This document shows, piece by piece, positions 12,974 through 52,919 of a stretch of 64,000 nt of DNA (the stretch's first letter is position 1; the number at the start of each line of letters is the position of its first letter). This DNA is from Metellina segmentata (Eukaryota; Arthropoda; Arachnida; Araneae; Tetragnathidae), in NCBI GenBank assembly GCA_947359465.1, contig OX375876.1, positions 124,243,444 to 124,307,443 on the forward strand. The letters run 5' to 3'. A program made the translations under genes and the position numbers. Under the pieces are notes generated by a model. It searched no databases and had not been told where the DNA came from. It worked only from the letters and a program-made list of their open reading frames with translations.

Positions 12974-14602
12974 TTACTCTCCGATTGGTTTTAGAGTTTT
13001 AATTCCGTTTTCGCTGCATTTTACACAAGTTGTTTTCCTACCATCTATTTTTTTTCTTTTGTTGCTATGTGGAGAGGTGGATGGATTCGAAACACTCTGC
13101 CTCTTTTTATTTGAATATTTTTTGTCGATATCTGAAATTACCTCGAGCTTGAAGTCATAGAGAGACTTGCATTTCTTAGGGGCAGGCATGTTTGTTAAAA
13201 GCTGTATAATATAGGCGTTGTTCACTGCTGTGTCCAGAAGAAAGGAGAACAAGTATTTCCACCATTTCGAGGATTTTCTAGCATTCGAATAATACTTTCT
13301 CCTTTGGTCAACCAAATCAACTCCACCCATATACTTGTTAAATTTGATTATAGAGAGGGGACATACAACGTCTTTTTTTATAGATCCTTGTCTTCTTTGT
13401 ACATTCCCTGCTTCATTTTTAATGCCAGTTGACAGCATGAATAAGTTTTTTTTTATCCTTCCATGCTGAGCATAGCAAATTAGGTTGATTGATATATTGA
13501 TAAGTCTTAATAATATGTTCCTGTGTTAGCTTGACAGTTTTAATATTAGGTGGTAAATGCTTTCGGTTTGTGTTTACAGTACCACAACTGTGTTGCCACA
13601 TTTCCCACAATTCCAGCATAAGTGGACCACTTGTAAAAAATCGATCGAAATAAATTTCGTGCCCCTTTTTTTCTAAAGATTTGGCTAAATGACACACAAC
13701 ATCAAAAACAACTCCGTTTCCATATTTCTGACTACTACTTCTCTTTCCAGAGTATAGTTCAAAATTTTGAACATACCCAGAATGTGAAGAGCAAAGGAGC
13801 CACATTTTTAAACCCCGTTTAGTAGGCTTCATTGGAATATACTGCACAATTCCAATTCTGCCCTTGAATTTGATCATTGCCTCATCAATACAAACTTCTT
13901 AAACGAATTAAAATGTCTGGTGCAATTTTTTTTCAGTAAGGGAAAAAGTGGTTCAACTTTCTGCACATAAGAATAGTCCGGATGTTCACGTGTTACTTCC
14001 AACTCTCTGTCTGAGAGATGAAAGTAATGTAAAATTTTAAAAAACCCATCTCGAGGCATAAGTTTTTTTATCATAGCATTTCCCAAAATAGGATTTTGGG
14101 ACCAATAATCCGTTAGACTTGGTATAAATAAGCTATACTCATTACAAATAACACAGCAAAGAATGTCCAAATTTCAACAAAGCTGGAAATTGATTGCCAC
14201 TGAGCATCCTCTGACTCGGGCACAACGAGCAGCATACTTATTTGTGTTCTCTTGAATACTTTTAATTAATTGTTCAGGAATCAATAATTTCAGGTAATCC
14301 AGTGCAGAAGAACCAGTAGGCAAATTATGCACGGGTCCCGAGGCATACGGAAACGACGACGCATTTTGAATTTTTTCGTTGTCTGTGTCTTCTGTCCAGT
14401 CGATAAAATTAAGTGATGAATCATCATCATCATCATCTCTCCTATTGCTCACATCACAAATACTGGTTTCTAAATCAGTCATTGTTTGATTTGCAGTACT
14501 TGGCCATCCATCACCATCAGAATCTACAAAATCGGATTCATCTGTTTCTTCAAACAGAATTTCATTAATTTCTGCTTGCGTTAAGGATCGGGGACGAGGC
14601 AT
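12974..14602 (-). pseudogene. piggyBac-type transposase, frameshifted
   Basis: Read on the minus strand from an ATG at 14602, four consecutive frames make up a near full-length piggyBac/PGBD-like transposase. The N part is acidic (a DDDDDD run) and ends in DYLKLLIPEQLIKSIQENTN. The next part holds the central DYWSQNPILGNAMIKKLM block. The third begins just after a CIDEAMIKF motif near 13885 and has YFDRFFTSG. The last has NKYMGGVDLVDQ. The aspartates in these three motifs correspond to the catalytic DDD triad of the family. The C terminus keeps KTTCVKCSENG, only the start of the usual cysteine-rich domain. Frame breaks near 14175, 13880 and 13435 make it inactive unless the breaks are sequencing errors. 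Cut-and-paste transposition at TTAA is the family's reaction. Confidence 0.9.
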
Positions 14603-15118
14603 TTTAAGTTGGGGTTATAAATCAAAAGAAGAAAGAGTCTTGAAAAAGACTTTTTTTAAAGATGGAAATAAATTCACTAGAGCAGAAAAAGCACGGCCTG
14701 AAACCAGGGAGAAGAGGTAAAGCTCGTCTAATCGGTGTGGACAAACTGAGTAAAATGCTGAATGCAGCTATGGGTAAGCAATCTTTATTTTTGAGTCGCT
14801 TTTTCATACAAAGGATCAGTGCTTGAAGGTACAAGAGAGGAATGTTCAAAGAAAAATTATCACTTTCTGCAACTCTTATAAAGATTTCCCACGGTATAAA
14901 CGACGCCGAGGACAACTCCAGAATCCTTTGAATTCAAGTGACCATGTCTTAGTGGTTGCCGCCTTTTCAGTGACTCAGGGAAATAATTGCGCCTTACAGG
15001 CATACCACGACTCAACAAAAGATATCCCCAACACTAGGTGATAATAACTGACACACTCTTCAAGCCTCCTGGGGGAAGGCACTACGTCGGCCGTCTTCCC
15101 GTAACCAAGTGAGAAAAC

Positions 15119-15150
15119 GATATTTCGACCTTCCGTATGTAGAGGGTTAA
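15119..15150 (-). mobile_element. piggyBac terminal inverted repeat and TTAA site
   Basis: On the minus strand, TTAA (15147-15150) is followed by CCCTCTACATACGGAAGG, the CCC(T/C) start expected for piggyBac ends. It lies about 540 bp upstream of the transposase start and so marks the 5' end of the element. The 14603-15118 stretch is then the element's leader. The opposite end is not recognisable. Confidence 0.7.
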
Positions 15151-17379
15151 AGGGTGTGGATCTCACCACAGCAGGCATGTTAACGAATGATTCATACTGT
15201 TGAATATTGATTTAGTACTGAATTCGTGATTCTCAAATGTGCGCTTAACCTGAAAATATTTTTATGAAATCAAAAAGGAATTATTTATTAAATCTTAAAC
15301 ACAGGTGATTTTTTAAGCAAAAGCAACACTTTATTAATTAAGTCACAAGTCTGGTACACTGAAAAATTAGACAATAATTTCAAAAGGAACGTGATATATC
15401 GCTGTAAAACACAACTTTCAGTTCAAACCATATAATGCAGTGGAGTAGAATATTTTAAATAGCCCCTCATGCGTTTCAAATTTTTTCTCAAAATACTTTG
15501 AGACCCTAAGACAATTTTGAATTTCAAAATCATTAATCAAGAGGAAAATATTGAAGCATTATGCAGATCAACTGATACAGATGACTTTAAATTGATCTGT
15601 ACAAAAACACTGCTTCTTGAAAATACACCAGAACAAGACACATTACTTACATTATGAAAACAATACGGTACAGCATACAAAACAGTATTACAGTTGTTCC
15701 CATATTCCCTAACCCAGTATCTGTTGTGTTTTAAGTATGAATTTCAGTGTGTGTTCAAAATGTGTAAGAATAAATCATGCAGACACTGGTGGAAAATCAT
15801 GAATTTTATTGTTTTTATTATCTCCTTAAAACTACAAGATATGTAGAGTACATATAGTACTTCTTTGTTGCACTTTCACATCTTGAGTCTAAAGCTAAGT
15901 GTTTAAACCCTTTTCTTCTATATGTAACAAGAAAACTTTCTAAGTCCGGATTCTGGCGGATTATATATGGTGAAACCATTCAAATTCAGGCAATAAAAAA
16001 AATATTTGCCTCATCATCTTCGATTCTCTCAAAATTCAGTCAGTATATGATTGCCAATGGTGTGAGTTGAACTATGCCACATTTACTTTTTGCAAAATAT
16101 ATTTTTCGCGGAAATAAGATCCTATATATGGCAATAAAAAAGTATTCAATTCTGCTTGTCAAGAGCGTCTCAACGCTTTAAATTTTGCTACGCTCAAACT
16201 ATAAGAGATAATCTTGTTTTGCTTTAGTTCGTGAAACGGAAATGTAGTGTTCTAAATTTTAAGCACAAATATTTCAAGAAGTAGATTAATCCATTGACAA
16301 TTCATCGTGGAATAGGCAGAAGAGTTTGATTAAGATTTTTTTTAAAGCCATCCTTAAAATTTATGAAAATTTTGCTATACGTTCATTAGAATGTTGTTAA
16401 TATAGTCAACTATATAGATAATGCAGTTTCTGAATTTTTTTTTTGATTTTTAACAGTTTTTAATGTAAACTATCCTCAAAATTTCAACCACTGACGCGTG
16501 TTCAACGCGGGACGAACGGTATTCCTGTACTCAAGTACGCGCTCAAATCCCATTGCTTACATCTCTTGCACCTTTTTTTATGCAATACTTCATTATTTAT
16601 GTACAGATATCAATCTACTGATATATCTTAGATTTTAGATAAGTTTATAATCACAGTAAGTAATTAAAAATAATTATTTCATAAAATCTATTTCCAATTA
16701 TCGACAGGGGAAAACATAGGGGGATGCATATTACTTCAGGTCTTTGCTTACATTAAAATTTTCACTTGGCATTTAGAGAGTAAATGTAAGTAAAAATATC
16801 CCTCAAAATTTAGAGATTTCAAGAACTTTTTCGTCTGTTTACAGGGAATTTAGCATGCGCTTAGGAATTTTAAATACGAAAAGGATTTTGGAGGTCTTTT
16901 ATTATCCCTTGAGATCGCGTTGGATTTCACATTCAGTCATTGCACTAAATGATTTATTTAAGCTCAACTATTTGAACTGCAAAAAGTGCTCATACATTCG
17001 AACAGCATATATATTTAAGAACTTTGAAGGCTTTTTTTTTAGAAAAATGAATAATCATTCAATAATTAAAATTTTTTTTTCCAATATTATTGAAATCCTA
17101 CTAATGAAATTAACATTAATATTTGCTTTGAAGTTTTACAATTTTTTCTGAAGAAAACAAAATTGAATTATCTTAAATACTTCAGAAGACATGCGATTTT
17201 TAAGTCGGTGACGTACACTTAGAAAAATAAAATTTAATATTTGACGTCACATTCACAGACCCGTATCTCTAAGAAACTTTTTGAAAAATATGATGATTCA
17301 AGTTTGCGTAAAATGTACATATGTGCAAAATATCATTCTATTCGGAGATGGTGAGGCGAAGAGCTATACCTTAATTTGA
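15151..17379. other. Intergenic DNA, nothing recognised
   Basis: Very AT-rich with frequent stops in all frames and no recognisable coding, repeat or transposon-end signal. Confidence 0.5.
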
Positions 17380-17652
17380 ATGGATTTACCCTATAGGAAC
17401 CTTCCTTTTGAGTTGGGGCAACTCTTATTTATTTTCATTCTAACCTCTCAATTTAATTTTAGTTTTGGCGAATGTTGGTGGCGGAAAGAGGCCTACCAAT
17501 TGAAGCCTTGCCGTCAAAAAGTAAAAAATGATAACAAATATATTTGCAATGGGCAATTATGTTACGTTTTGAATGACCCTTGCAATTGTAAAACCTCTTA
17601 CCTAAAACCTGGGGACAAAGCTGTCGCTAAGTGTACCAATATGACAACCTGA
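17380..17652 (+). CDS. Small secreted cysteine-rich peptide, or the last exon of one
   Basis: The 90-codon frame has a hydrophobic stretch (LLFIFILTSQFNFSFG) that looks like a signal peptide, followed by about 60 residues with seven cysteines spaced C-x11-C-x11-C-x4-C-x6-C-x1-C-x14-C. The mature part is basic and ends KCTNMTT. The alternative is that the coding exon begins at 17463: the sequence before it (a CTAAC branch-like motif, pyrimidines, then tttaattttag at 17462) is a good 3' splice site, so the apparent signal sequence could be intron. An odd cysteine count fits either an unseen upstream exon or a free cysteine. I do not recognise the family and assign no function; a toxin-like or defence-like secreted peptide is only one possibility. 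Confidence 0.5.
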   Translation: MDLPYRNLPFELGQLLFIFILTSQFNFSFGECWWRKEAYQLKPCRQKVKNDNKYICNGQLCYVLNDPCNCKTSYLKPGDKAVAKCTNMTT

Positions 17653-18663
17653 AATCCTTAATAATCCCCCATAGAAAATGAGCTAAATCTCGTCTGTAAC
17701 AGACAAACGTTGACTTTTTGTCGAGCAATTCTTGCGATAGATAGACAACATGTACTCTCCATTGCTGTTAATGTACAATACAGTGTTTCGTATTACTCAA
17801 CTTGTAATGAATTATTTTGACTGCATTTTTTGTGTATAGTACATGAAAATTACATTTTGTATAGCATGCAGTATTATTAAGGATTTAACATACCTACTGT
17901 AATATCAAACAGGATGACAGCTGTAGTTTTTTTGTGCGCAGAAACAAATAGCTTTCAAAATTAAATCCACACAGCATGTACAAAACACGTTGCCAAAAAG
18001 AAACACCAGTTTCATGTTAAAATGCGACCACGTTTACAGATTTTGATAAGATAAGAATAAATATAGCAGGCATTTAAAACTCACTCAAGAGCAGGTGAAC
18101 GGTCTGTAACTAGTGTGTTTCATAATATAAAAGTATGCCATAAAAATATACAACTTCCTAATATGATTTTAACTGGACTAAGCAATGTCCTTTTTATTTT
18201 ATTTTCTCACAATCACTTTATGAATGATTAACAATGTTGAAAATAGAAATTAGTAAAAAAAAAACCCTCCCATTTTTCCAACGTTTTGTACATGCTTTTT
18301 GGATTTAATTTTGAAAGCTATTTGTTTCTGCCCACATAAAAACTATACTTACATTTTGATTTGTTAATTACGAGAACCTACAGACAACCATACAATAAAT
18401 TCAATTGATTGAATCTTTTGAGTATGCATCCACTCAATATTAGATTTATTTTTCTCAATACAAAACAAAATGTAAAAATAATGGCATATTATTCAGTTAA
18501 AAAATTTCAATAATATGACAGTTCCCACTCTTCCAGCGAAAGAAAAAATAAGGGGCTTTTTAAAGCCTTTCCTTAAAGGTTATTTTTCATGTTTTTAAGG
18601 CTATATTTCACAGATCACAATAGATTAACCTGAAAAATATTTGGTTTTCAGAGACACAGAACA

Positions 18664-18712
18664 CTCCCCGGGGGTTGGAGAGCGTAAGCGAGCAGGGGGC
18701 AGAGCCCCCTAG
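18664..18712 (+). mobile_element. Helitron-like 3' terminus
   Basis: The stretch ends with a GC hairpin (AGGGGGCAGAGCCCCCT, 18694-18710) whose 3' side runs into CTAG followed by T. A short GC hairpin near a CTRR end is the hallmark of Helitron 3' ends. The purine-rich lead-in gagagcgtaagcgagcag also has the look of such ends. The 5' end was not located and no rolling-circle transposase is present, so this would be a non-autonomous copy or fragment. Confidence 0.45.
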
Positions 18713-19256
18713 TCTTTATTAAAACTTCGAAATGACAATAATAGTGGGATGTAAATTTGTACAATCTTCTCCATTAACGATTATTTACAAATAATTTTTC
18801 AAACACGTATAAATTCGTAAAAAGAACAAAGATTACATATAATTGACACAGATAACAGTTGGGAACAAAAATTAGACAGTTGTTATAATCATAGGTATAT
18901 ATTTCAAAAAGTAGAAAAGCTATTTTCCTTATTTGTCACTAACTCAAACAAGACCGGTATATTTGGCAAAAAATAATGACCGTAAAGGCTCATTTTGCAT
19001 GTCCCCTTAATAACAATGCAAAAAACTACAATATACATAATGCATCTAAAATAGTACATAACAGAAATGAACTGCTTCCGAAACCAGAGATTTATAAACA
19101 GTACATCTTCACAACACCGACACATAACAACATGCAATTAATTCAACACGTATCCACTACTAGTAATATTTAACCAATTTTAATAGAGATAACATATAAT
19201 ACGTACAAATGTGACGTGATAGCAATTTTTTCAAATAGGATGACGAAGTTTTCACA

Positions 19257-19700
19257 AACTATCATCAGCTATAATTCTTGAAGAGTATAAAATGTTACAC
19301 AAAGCTATTCATTGTTAAAATCATTTCTCTAATATTAAAAGAGGTAATGATCTAATATGTACAAATCAGACGTTTTAAATACCCAGATACGTTTCTTAAA
19401 CAGAAGATTTATCGTATTGACTCGTGATAATCATCTTATCAAATCATATGAAGTTTTTACAAACAATCCTGAGCTATCATACATGAATAGTTTAAAAGGT
19501 TAACAAAGCTATTCCAATTGTTAATCATACTTTATCAATATTAAAAGAACTAAACATCTAATTCGTACAAATCAGACATTTTATAAACAGTTACATTAGA
19601 TACGTTTTATTAACCGAACATTTATTCTATTGACTCGTGATAACCATCTTATCAAATCAAATAAAGTTTTTACAGACAATCTTGGACTATCATGCTAGAG
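19257..19700. repeat. Diverged tandem repeat, about 205-210 bp
   Basis: Related segments begin at about 19257, 19461 and 19672 (caaac-tatc...agctat, acaaacaatc...agctatc, acagacaatc...actatc). Shared inner motifs include gtacaaatcagac, agatacgtttta and tattgactcgtgataa. Two full copies plus a partial third, clearly diverged. Confidence 0.65.
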
Positions 19701-20630
19701 GTGTTTAAAAGGTCAAGTACAGATTTCCCATGCGTGTCAACACTACACTTTCAGTTTTCTTTATTTGCTTCTAAAACTTACATTTATAGATATTAACTAA
19801 AACATTTCAATAGGAACAACATCAAAATAAAATGTTTTAAGCCCCTGAATGCTAGGAATGATTTTAATAATTATATGAAATACCTGTATACAATTATAAC
19901 TCAAATAAAAGACATATTTTAAGGTTTCACCGCCAAATATGTATTTTGCATTTCTATACTCAAACATGAAAAATTATTATATTATTTTTATAACGAAAGG
20001 TTTAACTTGAATATCTTCATAACTCCCAATGTTTGTCATGTATATGTATGAAGCAATGTAAGCTGTTTTTAACTCTAGCATTACCCATTAAATTGAATAG
20101 CATCTAATGCATAAAAAGTAGTATGCATTAATTATTATTTTCTATGAATATTGTAAATTATTGATAATTAAGACATTTTGTTAACAAAAATATGTAAAGG
20201 AAAGACAAAAAATAAAACTTCAGCAAAACATTTTGTAAGAAAAAATCAATTGGGGGGAAGGGTAGATACCAAATCTCTAGAAACTAAAATCACATTCTAT
20301 TACAGTTGGCAAAGATAAACTAATGAATTTATGAAACAAGTTTTTGAGCATTATAAAAAAAGTGAGACAAATACTATAAGTGTATTCACATCAAGAAGCT
20401 ATCTTTCAAAACCACAGAAAATGTTACTCAGCTTTAATTTAAAATTGTAAAAAATTTTCTGTACGGTCGAAAGTAACTATACTTTCAGTATCATTTAACA
20501 ATACTAACTTTATTTAAAAATTTCGAAAAGCTCTTAAAAAGAGATCGTTCCTACATAAAACTGTAAAGTACTGATATGTTTCAATACTTTATTCCAACAC
20601 GGCATGATGCATCACACCAAAAACATAATA

Positions 20631-22041
20631 TAGTAAGTTCCCGTTACAACGAACTTCACGGGACCGTAAAATTTTTTCGTTCCAACGGAAATTTCTCTGT
20701 AACGAAATTTTGCTATATAATTCGAATAAAAAAAAAACATTTTAAACACTTAAATTCGGCTTTTGTTTCGAAAGAAGACTACATATAATTCTGTGATTAG
20801 CTACTGCAATTAGAAAGTTTATTGCAATTCATTGAAATTAGTCAGAGAAAAATAATTTTTTCAAATAAATACATTGTTATAGGAATTTTTAGAATCTGAA
20901 AAAAAATTGACTTACCTCTTTTCGGAAACATTAATCCTAAAGGAACAAAATGCGAGGACACGAAAAGAAAATCTATGATTTTCTTCTGAACAAAGTTTGC
21001 TGTTGTATTTGAGAGTAAATAATTTTACAGCTGGTGAATGTTTGTAAAGATAAAGTCCGACACATTGCTTTGTGACGAAATAAATGCCCACATTGTCTCC
21101 AAACTTGCTAAGGCTTCTGAAGAAGTGACATTGCGCACATCATCTCCAACCACAGCCTCTTCATCTTTACTACTTTCATTGACCTCATCTTAGTTGTCTT
21201 TAATGGATTGGATAATGTCTGCTTCTGTCCGTTCATTACATATTGAAACGTTGTACCCCCATCTACACTGAGATAATTTTTTCATATGCACGTCGTCAGG
21301 AACCGAAGTTTTATTTTTTTGTAGCGTTCCAAATTTTCTCCAAATCAGATTGCTGAATGTCGTGTGTATTTGATTCATCTTTCAAGTAGGATTCTTCTGA
21401 AACTGAATTTGCGTCTTTGGCGGTGGTTGCATATGTTTCCAACAGTTTGTTATTGCTGATTGACTGATGTCATCCCAAGATCCACATATACATTCGATAG
21501 CTTCCTTCACGTCGCATTTTCTTTGGATATTTTTCTCCAAATCGCATAGAACTTGACATAACAGAAAGGTTCTGTAGCTTCATTTTACAGCTCTGATGAT
21601 GCCTAGGTCAAAAGGCTAGAGTTTTGCCCTGCAATTAGGTAAGAAATACAGTTACGAAAGTGACAAATTTCTGCTTGTTTCTTAGAAAACCAGTCTTTAT
21701 TTTGGCAGCTGGTTTCATCCGGACTAAAACGAAATTCATTGAATCTAAAGAAACTGCCTGCTTGTTCTCAGTTGAGTGAACCATGAAAGGGAAACATATT
21801 TTTGCCTGTATAAATAGTTCGTTCGATGGGGATTTTTAAAAATCGGTGTTGTTGTTGTCGTGCGGGCCATATATGGTCCAATTGCGGGTGCCATTGCCCC
21901 GGAGGGTTAAAAATCGGTCATTTCGTTATATTGAGATTCATTTAACATTGTTTTAATTGCTTTTCGGATGGGGATTTCCATGACTTTCGTAATAACGGGA
22001 TTTTTCATTGTATCGGTATTCGTGGTAACGGGATCTTAATG
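20631..22041 (-). mobile_element. Tigger/pogo element relic
   Basis: The left end TAGTAAGTTCCCGTTACAACG (with the next C of 20631-20651) and the right end read inward CATTAAGATCCCGTTACCACG form inverted termini beside TA at 20629-20630 and 22042-22043. On the minus strand the interior (about 21640-21190) translates with interruptions to motifs such as PFDLGIIRAVK and SWDDISQSAITNCWK, characteristic of Tigger/pogo (CENP-B-related) DDE transposases. Several stops and frameshifts make it inactive; the N-terminal half and the first catalytic residues are not recognisable. A 59-bp retroposed fragment interrupts it at 21848-21906. It lies just downstream of the ARHGEF17 stop. Confidence 0.82.
21848..21906 (-). 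mobile_element. 59-bp truncated retroposon with 12-bp target duplication
   Basis: The perfect duplication ttaaaaatcggt at 21836-21847 and 21907-21918 brackets a 59-bp insert. Read on the minus strand it ends in (CAA)n, like the 3' tail of a non-LTR element or SINE. The insert contains GGACCATATATGGCC, an imperfect palindrome. It interrupts the Tigger relic and is therefore younger. Confidence 0.8.
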
Positions 22042-22184
22042 TACATAACACCCACAGGAGATTGTTCTTTTATCTTAGAGTCTAGTCACAAGCACACGTC
22101 TTTCTCTTTCGAAGCAGTGCGGGATGAGAGGTATTTGTGATGACTCCTTTAGTACTTTGGCAAAATAACAAGCAAGATATTTTC

Positions 22185-50642
<28,458 letters not shown>

Positions 50643-51004
50643 CTGAAACGAATTTAAATATAATAAATACTTAAATAATATCATTTAAATTTTCTGAGTT
50701 CAATAATTCAATTAAACTCAGTTCAAAACCACATCTCAATAACTCTACATGAAACTAAATTATGAAACATATCTCTGGTGTACTGAAAATTTTACCTAGT
50801 AATTTAATTATGATGTCTTATGTGCGTTTTCACTAAGTTTCTGTATAAATGTCATTTTGCGGTTTTCACTATTTTGCCATAAATATTATTGTTTGCGTTA
50901 CTCGTTTCCTTAAATCTATGACAGGATTTACTATATTTATTTTGGGTACAATTTAGGGATAATATGCTGACAGGATACGAAAATTACTATACATACAGTA
51001 CACA

Positions 51005-51480
51005 GTAATGAAACGTTCTCTACATTGGTTGTCGTCAAAAGATTCAAATCCATTGGTCCACCAACAAAATACGATCCTTTGTTTTGGTACCGCTGAGATT
51101 GTTCATTTTGAGCTTTTACTGAATGATGAAACCATTACATCTGAAGTTTACTCAGCATAATTACAATGAGTTTCAGTTGCATTGAGACGGAAGCAACAAG
51201 CATTGGTTAACAGAGGAGTTCTCTTCTACAAGGGCAATGTCAGACCAGATACAGAAAGAGCAACCGTGGAAATGTTTATCAGGCTTAGCTGGGAACTTCT
51301 TCCTCATCCCCCAAATTCTCCAAACATCTCACCTTCAGACTATCATTTTTTCTTTGCAATAGTCAAAGAAATCAGGGATAAAAAAATCAGTGATTCCAAA
51401 ATCCATAAGACGTCAAAAGCCACCTGAAATTTTTTTTATACCAAAGAGGAAAACATTTGTGAAAAGGAACAGAAAAGGTT
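51005..51480 (+). pseudogene. mariner transposase C-terminal relic
   Basis: Translation gives GTAEIVHFELLLNDETITSE and VYSAQL, then RRKQQALVNRGVLFYKGN and the block SWELLPHPPNSPNISPSDYH. This is the C-terminal half of a mariner (SETMAR-like) transposase. The usual HDNARPHT block is YKGNVRPDT, so the second catalytic aspartate is lost; the aspartate of SPSDYH remains. Stops and a missing N-terminal half make it inactive. It sits just upstream of the first visible ARHGEF17 exon, in its 5' intron. Confidence 0.85.
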
Positions 51481-52597
51481 GATAACCTTTAAATGAAACT
51501 CTTCAATCAATGAAACTCTTCAGCAACCTAACTACGGTAGGCAATGAGAAATCTGGGAGATATAAATCACGGGAGAAAAGAAAATACCAGTGAATGCGAA
51601 AATAGGTCTAGATGTCCAAAAATACTTAATCGCCTTTGAACAAATAAATGAGATGTAATTGAAGTAAATATGTTCCAGAAGATAATTGTCATAACTTGAC
51701 TAATTTGAAATAGGAATTGACACCAGAAATACTGTTAAATATTTGCTTTATATTTTGGTTCGATTCTATTTCATTTGGAGGTATGAAAATGGCATATTGA
51801 TTTAATGGATTTAAATAGGGGAGGTGTCAGATGTGAGTTGCATTGTGTCGTCAATAGACAAATAATTTAGAAACTTTAACCTATGCTCCAATCTACTAGT
51901 CTTACATTCAAAAGTCACACAAAAGAAGGACTCACATGATATCACAAATGCTTGTAGAATGCTGAATCTTGATCTTCGGTTTTTGCATCCTTATGTCAGT
52001 GCAATTAAAAACATAGATACTACAGTAGAGAGAGAAATCAGTGTTAATAAATGGAGGAATAGCCACCAATCAATACTAATAAATTACGAAGCTGTTATTC
52101 AACAAAATTTAATCATAGAACTTAATTAAATAAATACTAATTTTCTCTTTGGAAAATATTAGGTTCTAAACAGTAGCTTAAAGAATTAATTAAATATAAG
52201 AAAATCTTTCACACACAGGATGGCGACAAAATCCTCCAAAAAAAAGTTCCCTGATTTCCCTGATAGTGTCACAAAATTTTCCCTGATTTCACAATTGCTT
52301 TAAGAAAGGTCGTGATCCCTAATTGGTATCGATATACAGTATCCACACAATATGTTTAAATATTTAGCGTCAGATAGGGTAAAAGGATCCTTTTCCACAA
52401 ATATTTTGTATTTTTTCTCTTCAAATATTTTAGTTGTTATTGCAAGGGTTGGAATCAAAAATGGAACTCTTACAATAGCAACTGAAAACATTTAGGAAAA
52501 AATAAAAAGTATTTTGATTATGAACTTTTACACTTGGCCCCACATTATCCTACTATAGGTACATCAAAATCAAATGCTTATACACATAAAAAAAATT

Positions 52598-52919
52598 GGT
52601 ACATCATCAGTCTACGTTTATAGCGGTGGCAACGGTCTTGACGCTTTTTCTTTTGACTCACTTCTAGCAGCGAGTTTTGACAGGTTAAGGCAACCCATCG
52701 GTTTTACGGTTATTGCTGTGTTTTTATGGCAAACTCCAGCAAGCGGAAATTTTAAATTTTAATTTTGAATATTCTAGAAAGTTATTTCAAAATCCGTTAA
52801 ACTGGCGTTTGATTTCATTCGTTCATTTGAAATAATTCTTCCCTTGTCGACTTTAGAAGTGCGCCAAAAAAAGCTCTAAGGCCGTTACCACCGTTATAAA
52901 CGTAGACTGAAGCTGTATC
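52598..52919. mobile_element. MULE-type MITE, 322 bp, 9-bp target duplication
   Basis: Inverted termini of about 70 bp: GGTACATCATCAGTCTACG at the left and (inward) GATACAGCTTCAGTCTACG at the right, continuing with TTTATAxCGGTGGxAACGG on both sides. Flanked by aaaaaaatt at 52589-52597 and 52920-52928. A 9-bp duplication with long inverted repeats suggests the Mutator superfamily; the A-rich target lowers certainty slightly. Confidence 0.8.

Larger units (their letters stand above)
17653..20630. other. Intergenic DNA with repeat fragments
   Basis: No coding gene recognised. It contains a Helitron-like terminus near 18712 and a diverged tandem repeat near 19257-19700, listed separately. The remainder is AT-rich with no clear signal. 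Confidence 0.5.

Noticed and set aside
52574..52762. 62-codon frame as a gene
   Set aside because: It lies mostly in the inverted repeat of the MULE-type MITE.
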